Shown here: one piece after another, positions 6,122-7,207 of the stretch
How the letters are laid out: each line of letters starts with the position of its first letter
Position numbering within the stretch: position 1 is the first letter of the stretch
NCBI GenBank assembly: GCA_003553305.1
Contig: PWEB01000048.1
Coordinates: 1 to 7,207, forward strand
DNA from: Syntrophomonadaceae bacterium
GTDB lineage: Bacteria > Bacillota > Dethiobacteria > DTU022
Length of the DNA stretch: 7,207 nt
Direction: 5' to 3'
Made by a program: the position numbers and the translations under genes
Notes under the pieces: generated by a model
Told to the model about the DNA's origin: nothing
The model's input: the letters and a program-made list of their open reading frames with translations, nothing else
Database searches by the model: none

Positions 6122-7207
6122 TGCTCTTAAAAGAGTTTGTGATCAGGCGTTACGGGCCATTACCCGACAGCGGAAAAAAGGAACTTGGTAAGTTTAACCT
6201 TTTCTATGATCATAACGAGGAAGGGAAAACTCTCACCATCGACGCCATACTTAAGATGCTCTTTAGTGCCAAAGAATTGTGTAAGCTAGAAGGTGTTAAA
6301 AGAGTTGCAGAAAACCCGGATGGCCATCTGGTTATCGAAGAGGCATCTGTTAAAGATGCTTCAAACAAACAGGTTGAGCAAAAAGAGCTTAAATTACCTG
6401 AAAGCGGTTCAATTAAAGATCTTCTGGAGATCAGCGCCTTAGAATTCAAGAATATATTTTTAATCCGAGACAGCGATCTGACTATAACCGGAGAAAGTGA
6501 TTTTTACCGCACTGTTACCGACCGCCTGACGGGGATGCGCAGCGAAGAAATTGATAAAATCAAAAAGGAACTCCACGGACTGGGCTGTATTACTGCCGGT
6601 GGGGATTTCTTAAACACAACCCCTTATAAACTAAAGGACAAATACAATAAAGCACAAAGCCTGCTCGAAAGAATCGAGGCTTTGATGGCTGAGCTCGAAG
6701 CAGAAGAATTTGGACGTTTTGAAGAAGAGTTAGCCCGCCTTAATGCTCAGAAGAAACACGTAAGTGATTTGCTGCACCAGTACAGCTTAGCTTATAATAG
6801 AGAACGCTATGAGAAACTAAAAGCGGCCCTGGAAAAACTGCAAAATGCCTCCAGAGATATAAATACTCTCAAACAGTTTAACCAACAGGAATATGAAACC
6901 TGGCAGCGTGCAGCAACAAATTTAGAGCTTTTTGAAGATGAGCAGAAACGTTTGAAAAATAACATTGTTAAACAGAAATTTGATTTACAACAAGCAACTG
7001 ATCGGCTTAAAAAGAAAAAGCATGAATATAAATCTATTGAGCAAACCAAAAAACTCAGTGCTGCAAACATTGGACCTGCTCTTGCTGAATATGATCAAAA
7101 ATACTCTTCAATACAGGGGGAGAAAGCCCTGTTGGACAATCAGTATTTCAGGATGGCCGGTGTCACCTCAATCCTGATCTTTCTTATTTCTATGGTCGGA
7201 TCAATCA
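6121..7207 (+). CDS. SMC/Rad50/YhaN-like AAA ATPase, membrane-anchored (3' partial)
   Basis: This is the N-terminal part (362 codons) of a large SMC-type ATPase, the expected partner of the upstream phosphoesterase. The ATG overlaps the preceding stop (TAATG), and only a weak G-rich ribosome binding site precedes it, so translational reinitiation is likely. The N-terminal RYGPLPDSG and FNLFYDHNEEGKT (25-37) form the first strand and Walker A motif. The GKT is present (35-37), but the usual first glycine is Asp at D30. The Q-loop region is about 109-120 (FKNIFLIRDSDL), with Asp at 117 where SbcC/Rad50 proteins usually have Gln. Residues about 170-340 are highly charged and helical, as expected for the outgoing coiled coil. 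From about residue 345 the sequence turns strongly hydrophobic (AGVTSILIFLISMVGSI) and runs off the edge, which looks like a membrane helix in mid-protein, as I recall for YhaN-like proteins. Walker B, the signature motif and the returning coil lie outside the window. A plain SbcC without membrane helices is less likely. Confidence 0.88.
   Translation, partial: MLLKEFVIRRYGPLPDSGKKELGKFNLFYDHNEEGKTLTIDAILKMLFSAKELCKLEGVKRVAENPDGHLVIEEASVKDASNKQVEQKELKLPESGSIKDLLEISALEFKNIFLIRDSDLTITGESDFYRTVTDRLTGMRSEEIDKIKKELHGLGCITAGGDFLNTTPYKLKDKYNKAQSLLERIEALMAELEAEEFGRFEEELARLNAQKKHVSDLLHQYSLAYNRERYEKLKAALEKLQNASRDINTLKQFNQQEYETWQRAATNLELFEDEQKRLKNNIVKQKFDLQQATDRLKKKKHEYKSIEQTKKLSAANIGPALAEYDQKYSSIQGEKALLDNQYFRMAGVTSILIFLISMVGSI

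Noticed and set aside
1..7207. CRISPR arrays, tRNA/rRNA genes, insertion sequences or attachment sites
   Set aside because: I saw no spaced direct repeats, RNA-gene signatures, transposase frames or terminal repeats.

Overview
The window (7,207 bp) is a gene-dense, all-plus-strand stretch of bacterial chromosome. Strong AAGGAGG-type Shine-Dalgarno sequences, tight gene packing, a GatCAB-type amidotransferase and a YhaO/YhaN-like nuclease-ATPase pair point to a Gram-positive lineage (Bacillota, perhaps an uncultured Clostridia-type anaerobe). This placement is inferred from gene content and signals, not from a database comparison.

Layout: (1) 2-1408, gatA, missing about 25-30 N-terminal codons off the left edge; (2) 1411-2844, gatB, two bases after gatA; (3) 2845-2951, a 107-bp gap with a plausible sigma-A-type promoter overlapped by a perfect 10-bp inverted repeat; (4) 2952-4265, purA; (5) 4266-4485, an A+T-rich gap with no clear terminator or promoter but a small stem-loop just upstream of the next ribosome binding site; (6) 4486-4989, an unrecognised four-helix membrane protein; (7) 5060-6121, a Mre11/SbcD/YhaO-type metallophosphoesterase with a GTG start; (8) 6121-7207, the N-terminal 362 codons of an SMC/Rad50/YhaN-type ATPase whose start overlaps the previous stop and which runs off the right edge.

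How the genes relate: GatA and GatB are two subunits of the amidotransferase that converts Glu-tRNA(Gln) and/or Asp-tRNA(Asn) to the correct charged tRNA. PurA makes adenylosuccinate for AMP synthesis. These are ordinary housekeeping genes. The right half is the more interesting part: a nuclease-ATPase pair that appears translationally coupled and resembles SbcCD/Mre11-Rad50. The ATPase appears to enter a membrane-spanning segment in the middle of its coiled coil just as the window ends, and its Walker A motif lacks the usual first glycine. An unknown small membrane protein lies immediately upstream. The nuclease-ATPase pair itself is a known type (YhaO/YhaN-like). What deserves a second look is the membrane tether, the altered P-loop and the membrane-protein neighbour.
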